This document shows, in pieces, positions 1-6,802 of a DNA stretch of 37,786 nt. The first letter of the stretch is position 1; each line of letters opens with the position of its first letter. The notes under the pieces were generated by a model. That model worked only from the letters and a program-made list of their open reading frames with translations, searched no databases and was not told where the DNA came from. The stretch is from Clostridiales bacterium (GTDB lineage: Bacteria > Bacillota > Clostridia > Christensenellales > Borkfalkiaceae), in the NCBI GenBank assembly GCA_015069495.1, contig SVIN01000017.1, positions 1-37,786 of the forward strand, in the 5' to 3' direction. Position numbers and translations under genes: made by a program.

Positions 1-784
1 TGAAATCCTCAATCGGGTCGCGCCCTTCGCAACCGGAAATATCGATCACGTGGCAAAGCATACGCGTACGTTCGATATGGCGCAAGAAATCATGCCCCAA
101 ACCCGCGCCCTGCGCAGCTCCTTCAATAAGCCCGGGGATATCCGCCGCCACGAAAGATTTTTCATAATAACGCACCACGCCAAGGTTAGGCGAAAGTGTG
201 GTGAAATGATAGTTTGCAATCTTCGGACGCGCCGCGGAAATTTTACTAAGCAAGGTACTCTTTCCCACATTCGGGAAACCCACGAACCCAACGTCCGCGA
301 TAACCTTCAACTCCAAAATAACGTAATGCTCTTTTACCTTTTCCCCTTTCTGCGCGAAATTAGGCGCATGACGGCGTGCTGTGGTAAAGCGCACGTTGCC
401 CTTACCGCCATTGCCGCCGCGGGCAACCAACACAGCTTGTCCGTCCTCGAAAACGTCGCAAATCAAACGCCCCGATTCCTCGTCGCGTACCAACGTACCC
501 ATAGGCACCTTAATGTATAAATCCTTACCGCTTTTCCCAAAGCATTTCTGCGTACCGCCCATTTCACCGTTTTCGGCAAAATATCTCGACGTAAAGCGGA
601 AAGGGAACAAATCGTTCATGTCCTTATCCCCGACAAAATACACGTCACCGCCCTTACCGCCGTCACCGCCGTCAGGTCCGCAGGCAGGTTTCCCCTTGAA
701 CGCCTTGAACGAGTTCATCCCGTCCCCGCCGTCGCCTGCTTTGATGAGTATTCGCACTTTATCGGTAAATTCACCCGTAGCCAT
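1..784 (-). CDS. obg: GTPase Obg (CgtA), 3' end cut by window edge
   Basis: Obg is a ribosome-associated GTPase acting in large-subunit maturation and the stress response. The visible 261 residues start MATGEFTDKVRILIKAGDGG. The glycine-rich Obg fold spans about residues 1-158, with GPDGGDGGKGGDV at 36-48 and ARGGNGGKGN at 121-130. The G domain follows with the P-loop GFPNVGKST at 169-177, the switch region around FTTLSPNLG at 194-202 and DIPG at 215-218. The NKxD motif and the C-terminal domain lie beyond the left edge. The ATG at 784 is preceded by GAGGAT at a suitable distance, and a near-consensus promoter lies just upstream, so the gene seems to be transcribed separately from ddl. Identification is secure. 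Confidence 0.97.
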   Translation of the reverse strand, partial: MATGEFTDKVRILIKAGDGGDGMNSFKAFKGKPACGPDGGDGGKGGDVYFVGDKDMNDLFPFRFTSRYFAENGEMGGTQKCFGKSGKDLYIKVPMGTLVRDEESGRLICDVFEDGQAVLVARGGNGGKGNVRFTTARRHAPNFAQKGEKVKEHYVILELKVIADVGFVGFPNVGKSTLLSKISAARPKIANYHFTTLSPNLGVVRYYEKSFVAADIPGLIEGAAQGAGLGHDFLRHIERTRMLCHVIDISGCEGRDPIEDF

Positions 785-827
785 AATCTTATCCTCACAA
801 ATGTTAAATGGTATCTAAATCCTATAC

Positions 828-856
828 AGTATAGCAAAATCCACGGCAAAAATCAA
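828..856 (-). promoter_or_regulatory. sigma-A promoter of obg
   Basis: On the minus strand, TTGATT (851-856) and TATACT (828-833) are separated by exactly 17 bases, about 45 bases before the obg start. The -10 lies inside a 13-base odd palindrome, CTATACAGTATAG (822-834), which could be an operator or chance. Confidence 0.75.
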
Positions 857-865
857 TAGATTTTT

Positions 866-900
866 ATACCGCGGAGCGAAATTTATTCGCTCCGCGGTAT
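866..900 (-). terminator. strong hairpin after ddl
   Basis: A perfect 15-bp stem (866-880 with 886-900) and a 5-base loop lie 9 bases after the ddl stop, just upstream of the obg promoter. On the minus strand it is followed by A residues, not a U-tract; the T-rich side is on the plus strand. It is therefore either a non-canonical terminator for ddl or a barrier and mRNA 3' end. Confidence 0.6.
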
Positions 901-908
901 TTTCCTCA

Positions 909-2045
909 CTATTTATTCCTTCCAACCACTCCGCTTAATATCCCCGTGGTCAAAATTTTTTTCTCCCCCGCTTGATGATTTCTCAACGCGTCTTCCATCA
1001 AATCCCCAAAAAAAGTCCGCGCGTCCGTCATGCGCTCGCAAAAAAGGTAATAGGCAAGCGACCCAGGTACGGTGTTCACTTCGCACAAATACGCTTTGCC
1101 GTCGCTGATCAAATAATCCATCCGCACCGCGCCCGCAAGATTCATACGCTTATATACCGTCTTCGTGTACGAGCGGATTTTTTCCCGCAATTCACCGCTC
1201 AACACATACCTGCCCCCGTCTTTTGTAAAATTTCGTCCCCGCCCCGCCAAACCATCCGAGGTACGTTTGATATATTTTTCCTCAAAGGAATATACCCCCG
1301 CGCCAAACGCCGTTTCCGCTTCGGATACGAAAATTTCACCGTTTAATGAATAGGCGGCACAGTTGACGTCTTGTTTGTTTTGTAAATATTTCTCAATAAG
1401 AATGCGGTCATCTAAAGCAAACGCCGCGTCAATCGCTTGTTTCACTTCCGTCTCATTCCGCGCAAGCGAAATACCAATGGACGAGCCAAGGTGTGCAGGT
1501 TTGACGATCACAGGATATTTCAAACGGTTTGCAATCCGTTTCAATAAAAACGCACCGCGCTTTTGATAATCCTCCTCATTCACACGGATATAATCAACGG
1601 TAGGAATATCCAACCCGCGCATCACGACCTTGGTCATGCATTTGTCCATAAACACCGCTGAGGATGCAAGATCGGGGGAAGCCAAAGGAATGTCATTATA
1701 ACGACAAAGCGCAGAAATCCCGCCCCCTTCTTCCAATCCACCGTGACAGCAATTGATGGCAACGTCAGGGGTAAACAAGGGTTTGATACGCCCTTTTATC
1801 TCATTCAACGCATACATGGTGCCTCCCTCAATGATGATACGTTGAAATTGCGCATATTTCTTATCACGGAAAATATCCACACTTGTCATCTTGGGCGAAG
1901 TGTATGCCAAGCCGTTTGTGTGTATGTAAACGGGAAACAACTGATACCTTTCGCACCGCAATACGCTCATTACAAAAATCCCCGTCAATACGGAGATTTC
2001 ATTTTCACAAGATTTGCCACCAAAGAAAACCGCCACTTTTCGCAT
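909..2045 (-). CDS. ddl: D-alanine--D-alanine ligase
   Basis: This ATP-grasp ligase makes the D-Ala-D-Ala dipeptide for peptidoglycan in the cytoplasm. The 378 residues show the N-terminal motif GGKSCENEISVLTG (9-22), HGGLEEGGGIS (101-111), the ATP-grasp loop VKPAHLGSSIGIS (181-193), the omega-loop stretch YSFEEKY (252-258) and the metal-binding end GAVRMD...CEVNTVPGS (305-329). The SLAYYLF sequence after NTVPGS differs from the Escherichia coli form. The omega-loop tyrosine rather than a VanA-type histidine argues for D-Ala-D-Ala over D-Ala-D-Lac, but that is inference. The ATG at 2045 follows GGAGGTG. It is the last gene of the tsaE-led run, 57 bases after the MurF-like ligase whose product would use the dipeptide. 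Confidence 0.95.
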   Translation of the reverse strand: MRKVAVFFGGKSCENEISVLTGIFVMSVLRCERYQLFPVYIHTNGLAYTSPKMTSVDIFRDKKYAQFQRIIIEGGTMYALNEIKGRIKPLFTPDVAINCCHGGLEEGGGISALCRYNDIPLASPDLASSAVFMDKCMTKVVMRGLDIPTVDYIRVNEEDYQKRGAFLLKRIANRLKYPVIVKPAHLGSSIGISLARNETEVKQAIDAAFALDDRILIEKYLQNKQDVNCAAYSLNGEIFVSEAETAFGAGVYSFEEKYIKRTSDGLAGRGRNFTKDGGRYVLSGELREKIRSYTKTVYKRMNLAGAVRMDYLISDGKAYLCEVNTVPGSLAYYLFCERMTDARTFFGDLMEDALRNHQAGEKKILTTGILSGVVGRNK

Positions 2046-2102
2046 AAAAAAAACACCTCCGCAAGAATCGTCCGCTTTGGTGTTTCCTTTGTGAAATTTT
2101 CC

Positions 2103-3707
2103 TTAGTACACGTCAGGTAAATCGTTCAGGAACAGCACGGCGTCCCCTTCCTGTAAATACCCTTTCAAAATTGTCTGTGCCTTATCCAAACTTTCTGCAA
2201 TCGTCAGCGTTGTCATATCTCCGCCCGCGTTTTCAAAACCTTTCTTCACGCAAGCAACCAAAGTATTGCCAACCAAAATGACCTTTTCAAAGTGAAAACT
2301 TGCAATCTTTTCGCCAAGCTCGCCGTTGATTTTTTCTTCCAATACACCGCATTCTACAATGCCAGGGGTCACAAGACATTTTCTTCCCGAAAAGCGGGAA
2401 AGCGCTGTCAGCGCCTCTTCCGCGCCCTTGGGGTTGCAATTGTACCCATCGTCCAAAATATACACGCCATTGTTATGCGACAATTGTAAACGGTGCGGAA
2501 CGGGTTGCAATTTTTCCACGCCGCGCATAATTTCTTCCGCGGTCATCCCCAATTCGATACACAGCATCACGGCAAGCCGAATATTTTCCGCCGCCATCCT
2601 GCCAAGCAACGCGGTCTTGAATTGGATATTTTCTCCGTACACTTTCATAGTGAACACCGTCGCCGCCGCGCCCGTATCCACCTCAAAATCGCTTTCGTCC
2701 ACAAAAATACTTTCACCGATTTTATTGGCAAATTCCCCTTCCGCAAGCTTGCGCAAACTACCCCCGCAGAAGACTTTTTTCGCTCCGCATTTTAAAATTT
2801 CACTCTTCTCAGCCCAAACGTTTTCAATCGAGCCAAACCCTTGAATATGCTGTTCGCACACCCCCGTAAACACCGCGTAGTCAGGGTGAATTAAATCACA
2901 CAGTTCTGCGATATCCCCATGCTTACGCGCGCCCATTTCCGCAATAAAGATTTGTTTCTTGTCAAAATCGGGAGAAAGCACCGTTTTGGCTAACCCCATC
3001 GGCGTATTGAACGATTCGGGCGTAGCCACCACCGCATATTTTTCAGACAGCAGGGTGTAAAGAATATGTTTTACCGTTGTTTTACCATAACTGCCGACCA
3101 CGCCAATGCGGATAATTTCGCGTTCATCTAATACCTGCCCTGCGCGTTTAATGAATTTTCGATTTCTTTTTTCCTCGAAAACCGAAGTCACCGCACTTGC
3201 CCCCGTCAACAAAATCGGGGTCAAAACGGGCATCACAGCAAAGGGTATATACGCCACCAAGCCATACACGTGCGAGCCGTTGAGTTCGGATAAGAACCCC
3301 AACCCCGCAATGAAGATATACGCCACGCACGCAGTAAAGAAAAAGTATACCGCAAATAAACGTTTTAACCTGCCCGTAAAGTGTACGTTCACCTTTAAGG
3401 CATACTTACTATCCATGCGCACAAACAAAAACAATAAACCGAAGAAAGGAATCCACGCCACCAACAACGGGCCGTTTTTCGGTAAGAATGAAAAGCAAAG
3501 CACCGTCACGGCAGAAGTCAGCGCAAGACAAAGCGACAACACCGCTAAGCGATTGAAATATAAATTGTCTTTACGCTTCAACCAACGGAAAAAGACACCG
3601 TTTTTGTAACCGCTCTGTTGCAACGCGCCCATCATTTTCAACGTTGATAGGCACAACAACACCGCCGTCAATAGGCTGGCTACCACTCTCAATTCTACTT
3701 CACCCAT
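2103..3707 (-). CDS. MurF-like Mur ligase with N-terminal membrane domain
   Basis: The product is likely a D-alanyl-D-alanine-adding (MurF-type) ligase. The catalytic part has the Mur ATP loop GSYGKTT (205-211), EMGA (257-260), the central-domain histidine region EQHIQGFGS (285-293) and the C-terminal DDGYNCNP (419-426), a variant of the MurF DDxYNANP motif. What is odd is the front: residues 1-175 hold about five hydrophobic segments (near 7-28, 53-75, 83-97, 118-138 and 147-172) in place of the soluble UDP-MurNAc-binding domain. The ATG at 3707 is preferred over an upstream TTG at 3725 because AGAGGA sits 8 bases before it; this gives 534 residues and an 8-base overlap with the hydrolase gene. 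Lying next to ddl supports a cell-wall role. The exact substrate is not shown by the sequence. Confidence 0.85.
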   Translation of the reverse strand: MGEVELRVVASLLTAVLLCLSTLKMMGALQQSGYKNGVFFRWLKRKDNLYFNRLAVLSLCLALTSAVTVLCFSFLPKNGPLLVAWIPFFGLLFLFVRMDSKYALKVNVHFTGRLKRLFAVYFFFTACVAYIFIAGLGFLSELNGSHVYGLVAYIPFAVMPVLTPILLTGASAVTSVFEEKRNRKFIKRAGQVLDEREIIRIGVVGSYGKTTVKHILYTLLSEKYAVVATPESFNTPMGLAKTVLSPDFDKKQIFIAEMGARKHGDIAELCDLIHPDYAVFTGVCEQHIQGFGSIENVWAEKSEILKCGAKKVFCGGSLRKLAEGEFANKIGESIFVDESDFEVDTGAAATVFTMKVYGENIQFKTALLGRMAAENIRLAVMLCIELGMTAEEIMRGVEKLQPVPHRLQLSHNNGVYILDDGYNCNPKGAEEALTALSRFSGRKCLVTPGIVECGVLEEKINGELGEKIASFHFEKVILVGNTLVACVKKGFENAGGDMTTLTIAESLDKAQTILKGYLQEGDAVLFLNDLPDVY

Positions 3708-4413
3708 AGAAAAATTCCTCTGCAATCATATTAAACGCCAACGGATATTGTGCAAATGCAAAATGTCCGCCATCCATCATCGTCAACCGCCCGCGCTTGA
3801 AGCAGGCGAGGTAAGCTTCCGCTTCCCTTTTCGGTGTGGTAGTATCTTCCGCACCCTGCACCAAAAGCACTTCTCTGTCCATCTTCCGTGCGCACTCGCG
3901 CAAGTCTTCATTGACAATTTTTTTATAACTTTCTTTCATCACGGGGGATAAACTTCGGTATTCCGCCGACCCGAAATTCCGCTCGGCAAACCGCGGTGCA
4001 AACCGTCGAATTAGGCGGTAGGTTTTCACTTTACAATGATAGGAAAACCCGCGTTTTAACACAACCCCCGCCGCGCCCGTGAGTAATATTTTATCGAAAA
4101 AATCAGGTTCTAACGCTGACAACTTCACCGCCACCCGACAGCCAAACGAATGGGCAATCACGTGCGGGTGCTTTACCTGTAAAAGTTCCAAAACCGCTTT
4201 CGTCCACAACGCGTAATCTTCCACGGAAAATGCTTGCGTTAAAGGCGCACTGTCCCCAAAACCGATAAAATCGATTGCCGTTACCCGATAAAATTGGGAA
4301 AAATAGCGCACCTGCGCCATGAACGCTTCTTTCGAAGAAAGGTAGCCGTGCAACAGCACCAAATCCTTTCCCTTACCCGTCTGTAAAAACGAAACGTCGG
4401 ATAACGTAACCGT
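3700..4413 (-). CDS. alpha/beta hydrolase, apparent ACG start
   Basis: This is an alpha/beta-fold hydrolase of unknown substrate. Visible are the oxyanion-side LLHGY, the nucleophile elbow AHSFG, an acid in QGAEDTTTP and the base in DGGHFAF, so the Ser-Asp-His triad is complete. The start is unusual. The conserved N-terminus (reading TVTLSDVSFLQTGKGKD before LVLLHG) is in frame back to an ACG at 4413, which stands 6 bases after a perfect TAAGGAGG, but no ATG, GTG or TTG exists there. The first standard start is TTG at 4362, which has no ribosome site and would remove the first strand. I chose 4413 (237 residues); 4362 is the fallback. It lies between rimI and the MurF-like gene in one operon. 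Confidence 0.8.
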   Translation of the reverse strand, partial: TVTLSDVSFLQTGKGKDLVLLHGYLSSKEAFMAQVRYFSQFYRVTAIDFIGFGDSAPLTQAFSVEDYALWTKAVLELLQVKHPHVIAHSFGCRVAVKLSALEPDFFDKILLTGAAGVVLKRGFSYHCKVKTYRLIRRFAPRFAERNFGSAEYRSLSPVMKESYKKIVNEDLRECARKMDREVLLVQGAEDTTTPKREAEAYLACFKRGRLTMMDGGHFAFAQYPLAFNMIAEEFFYG

Positions 4414-4424
4414 CGCAAACCTCC

Positions 4425-4856
4425 TTACAACGCCTTGGTCATTAAATAAGCGTCCTCACCGTCCGCATAATATTTTTCCCTGATTCCGTAACGGTGATAC
4501 CCGTATTTTTCATATAAACCGATTGCGCTGGCGTTAGAAACGCGCACCTCTAACAACATACGCTCTGCGCCCAGCGCTTTGGCTTTTTCGTGCATACTCT
4601 CCATCAAAGCTTTCCCCACGCCCTTTCCGCGAACATCGGGTGAAACCGCGATATTGGCAAGCTCTGCGTCCTCAAACAGAACGATTAAACAGCCGTAGCC
4701 GCATACCTGCCCCCCTTCTTCCGCCAAAAACGTGTAATAAACGGGATAGCGCAAAGTATCCGCCAACATGTCTGCCGACCATGGGTCGGAGAAACTTTGA
4801 CGTTCAATCTCTGCAATTTTTTCAATATCTTTTTGTTCCCAAGGTCGAATAATCAT
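4425..4856 (-). CDS. rimI: ribosomal-protein-S18 alanine N-acetyltransferase (RimI type)
   Basis: This is a GNAT-family N-acetyltransferase of 143 residues. The acetyl-CoA loop is RGKGVGKAL (76-84), preceded by the beta-4 strand ELANIAVSPDVRG (65-77). LLEVRVSNASAIGLYEKYGY (101-120) is the typical RimI C-terminal signature. The open frame extends further upstream, but the ATG at 4856 overlaps the tsaB stop in an ATGA arrangement and starts the conserved MIIRPWEQKDIEKI, so the longer form is rejected. There is no good ribosome site, which fits translational coupling. A rimI next to tsaB/tsaE is common in Bacillota; tsaD is not in this window. Confidence 0.93.
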   Translation of the reverse strand: MIIRPWEQKDIEKIAEIERQSFSDPWSADMLADTLRYPVYYTFLAEEGGQVCGYGCLIVLFEDAELANIAVSPDVRGKGVGKALMESMHEKAKALGAERMLLEVRVSNASAIGLYEKYGYHRYGIREKYYADGEDAYLMTKAL

Positions 4857-5485
4857 TTGTTTAAATTCAGCTCTGCCGAGCTTTTTCTTACGTATAACGC
4901 TGTCAACTCGCCAAACTTTTCTTCCGCGGACAGCGCAAGCACCGCTCTTTCCAACCCCTTGCAAGGGTCAGCCAAAAGGACGGAAATTTTTTCTTCCAAA
5001 GGCAAGTGGGTACACGACACAAGGGTGTATCCCTCGCCCACCAATTGCAATACGTCCGCTTCTTCCAAATATGCGGGCTGGTAAATCACTTTACCGTTTT
5101 CATAACCGCACGCGTAATAACAATCATGCAATGCGTCCACCAAGCAAAGTTGCTTGGTTGAAACACCGTCTAAGGCATTATATGCCGCGACGTCAAAAGA
5201 GGTGACGGGCAAGGTCGGTTTTCCAAACGCCAACGCAAATCCTTTCACCACGGAAATGCCAATACGAATCCCTGTAAACGATCCCGCGCCCACAACCGCC
5301 GCGAAGAAATCACATTCTTCCAAGTGCAGGTCGGCTTTTTTTAACGCCTCCTCCACCGCAGGCATCACGGAAACAGAATGTTTCATCGCGCAATCGGGGA
5401 TAAAAACCGACTGCACGTTGCCATTTTTACAAGCCAATACGGCAAGATGATTATTGCTGGTATCTACCGCTAAAAAATTTTTCAT
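4853..5485 (-). CDS. tsaB: tRNA threonylcarbamoyladenosine biosynthesis protein TsaB
   Basis: TsaB is the inactive ASKHA-fold partner of TsaD in t6A37 modification of ANN-decoding tRNAs. The 210 residues begin MKNFLAVDTSNNHLAVL and contain VGAGSFTGIRIGISVVKGFALAFGKP (65-90), the family hallmark (usually GPGSFTGLRIG). A GTG at 5515 would extend the frame into tsaE; the ATG at 5485, one base after the tsaE stop, matches the family N-terminus. A GGGAG about 13 bases upstream is far away, so reinitiation is likely. It ends in a 4-base overlap with rimI. Confidence 0.94.
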   Translation of the reverse strand: MKNFLAVDTSNNHLAVLACKNGNVQSVFIPDCAMKHSVSVMPAVEEALKKADLHLEECDFFAAVVGAGSFTGIRIGISVVKGFALAFGKPTLPVTSFDVAAYNALDGVSTKQLCLVDALHDCYYACGYENGKVIYQPAYLEEADVLQLVGEGYTLVSCTHLPLEEKISVLLADPCKGLERAVLALSAEEKFGELTALYVRKSSAELNLNK

Positions 5486-5486
5486 C

Positions 5487-5888
5487 TCAGTAGTCAATCT
5501 CCCGTTCGTTTTCACTGATTTTGCGGATGCAAACTCGTTTTACTTTACGCGGTAAAAGCGGGGCGATGTTCTGCGCCCATTCAATCAAGCAAATACCGCC
5601 CATATCAAAGTAGTCGGCAAGCCCCAAATTTTCCGCCTGCGCCACCGATTCAATGCGGTAACAATCATAATGAAACAACCGTCCGTCATAATCGTTCATA
5701 TAGGCATAGGTCGGGCTGGTGACTTCTTCCTCGATACCAAGTCCCTTAGCAATTCCCTTGGAAAATACCGTTTTTCCCGCGCCCATATCCCCGTCCAAAA
5801 GTACGACGTCGCCCGCGCGCAGGGTCTTTGCATATTCTACCGCGAACGCTTCCGTATCCTCGCGGGATTTTGAAATAAAAGTAGCCAT
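5487..5888 (-). CDS. tsaE: tRNA threonylcarbamoyladenosine biosynthesis ATPase TsaE
   Basis: TsaE is the small ATPase that works with TsaB and TsaD in t6A synthesis. The 133 residues show Walker A GDMGAGKT (33-40), switch motif SPTY (58-61), HYDCYR (73-78) and LIEW (101-104), at the usual family length. The ATG at 5888 matches the family start, but no ribosome site is positioned for it. A consensus TATAAT ends only 6 bases upstream, so the predicted transcription start falls on the A of the ATG and the mRNA would be leaderless. It is the first gene of the run down to ddl. Confidence 0.95.
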   Translation of the reverse strand: MATFISKSREDTEAFAVEYAKTLRAGDVVLLDGDMGAGKTVFSKGIAKGLGIEEEVTSPTYAYMNDYDGRLFHYDCYRIESVAQAENLGLADYFDMGGICLIEWAQNIAPLLPRKVKRVCIRKISENEREIDY

Positions 5889-5894
5889 ACCTGT

Positions 5895-5923
5895 ATTATA
5901 ATACCTCTTGGAATTTTTTGCAA
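5895..5923 (-). promoter_or_regulatory. sigma-A promoter of the tsaE operon, implies leaderless mRNA
   Basis: On the minus strand, TTGCAA (5918-5923), a 17-base spacer and TATAAT (5895-5900) lie directly before tsaE. Counting 7 bases past the -10 puts +1 at 5888, the first base of the start codon. Confidence 0.75.
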
Positions 5924-5942
5924 TCGTTTAAAGAAACTTCCC

Positions 5943-6527
5943 TCAAATTTTCATCTTTTTTAAGAAATTTGACAAGCGTTTATACAACAACATTGTCAAA
6001 ATTCCCACCGCCATTGTCTTAATGAGGTTAAACAGCAACAATCCTATCCACAGCGCGGAAAAGGATTCCGCGACCGTCATACCAAAAATATTCCCGCCCA
6101 TTAGGTACGCGTAAGTGGGAAAAATAAGGACTCGGTTGACGGTAAGAGCAACCGCAGTCGCAATCAAGCAGGATGCGCTGAGGCTGAGAATGACCGTCTT
6201 CAAAGTTTTGCGGTATTGGTACAATATGGAAGGAAGCAGGAGATACGAACTTGTCACGAAAAAGTTGGCAAGTTCCCCTGCGCACATGGAAGTTGAACTA
6301 AGACAGCGCAACCCCTCTTTCATCAAACAAACCAACACACCTTCCGCGGGTCCCAATAAAAAGGCGATGAGGACAATGAACACGTTCCCAAAATCCAACT
6401 TTAAAAAACTTGCCCCAAACAACGGCAAAGGAATCTCCAACAAGCTGACGGCGTAACTAAGCGCGGTAAACACCGCCATTAACGCCAAACGCTTGGCTGT
6501 AAATCGATTTTTTAACTTTGATTGCAT
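5943..6527 (-). CDS. ribU: ECF transporter riboflavin-binding S component (RibU)
   Basis: This 194-residue membrane protein is the riboflavin-specific S component of an energy-coupling-factor transporter. It has about six hydrophobic segments, an N-terminal basic stretch (KLKNRFTAKRLALMAVFTALSYAV), the core LKLDFGNVFIVLIAFLLGP and CAGELANFF, which fit the RibU pattern (LDF...GP...GELANF). The frame is open further upstream, but the first of those ATGs is the 3' end of the riboswitch aptamer. The ATG at 6527 follows AAGGGGG at 6 bases and begins the conserved part. The shared ATPase/T module is not nearby. The FMN riboswitch in its leader strongly supports the substrate. Confidence 0.94.
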   Translation of the reverse strand: MQSKLKNRFTAKRLALMAVFTALSYAVSLLEIPLPLFGASFLKLDFGNVFIVLIAFLLGPAEGVLVCLMKEGLRCLSSTSMCAGELANFFVTSSYLLLPSILYQYRKTLKTVILSLSASCLIATAVALTVNRVLIFPTYAYLMGGNIFGMTVAESFSALWIGLLLFNLIKTMAVGILTMLLYKRLSNFLKKMKI

Positions 6528-6556
6528 ACCTGCCCCCTTCGTTTGGGTAAAAACGT

Positions 6557-6583
6557 ACGCGCCCCGATCCAATCGGGGCGCGT
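6557..6583 (-). terminator. riboswitch-controlled leader terminator of ribU
   Basis: A perfect 12-bp GC-rich stem (6557-6568 with 6572-6583) with a 3-base loop lies between the aptamer and ribU; on the minus strand ACG and then five T residues follow. Its place indicates that FMN binding ends transcription before ribU. The antiterminator pairing was not worked out. Confidence 0.85.
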
Positions 6584-6629
6584 GAAAATACTGCATTCTA
6601 CCGCCAACAACAGCGGTTGTCTTTGCCTT

Positions 6630-6740
6630 TTTCATCCGGACTATACCGTCGGTATCGGAATTGCACCGATTCGGGAACAGCCACCGCCGTTCTTCGCAGA
6701 CTTTACTGCCGGTGAGGAATTACACCTCGCCCCAAAGCTT
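6630..6740 (-). ncRNA. FMN (RFN) riboswitch aptamer
   Basis: Read on the minus strand, the leader contains the highly conserved RFN blocks in order: GGGGCGAGGTGTAATTCCTC, ACCGGCAGTAAAGTCTGCGA, CGGTGCAATTCCGATACCGA and CGGTATAGTCCGGATG. These match the multi-branched FMN aptamer (GGGGC...ATTCCC-type loops, ACCGGCGGT, AGTCCGCGA, GGATG). The P1 edges are approximate. It sits between a consensus promoter and the leader terminator of ribU. Confidence 0.97.
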
Positions 6741-6760
6741 ATGTTTTTTTGACTGTCTTT

Positions 6761-6789
6761 ATTATATTCCACTTCTTGTGTATTGTCAA
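6761..6789 (-). promoter_or_regulatory. consensus sigma-A promoter of the ribU leader
   Basis: On the minus strand, TTGACA (6784-6789) and TATAAT (6761-6766) are 17 bases apart, a full consensus match, just after the histidine kinase stop. Initiation near 6754 would produce the complete aptamer. Confidence 0.92.
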
Positions 6790-6802
6790 GCAAAACAACG
6801 GC

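Noticed and set aside
3708-3725. TTG start for the MurF-like gene
   Set aside because: The TTG lies before AGAGGA, which serves the ATG at 3707.
6528-6635. Upstream ATG for ribU
   Set aside because: That ATG belongs to the conserved GGATG end of the FMN aptamer, and the frame would cross the terminator hairpin.
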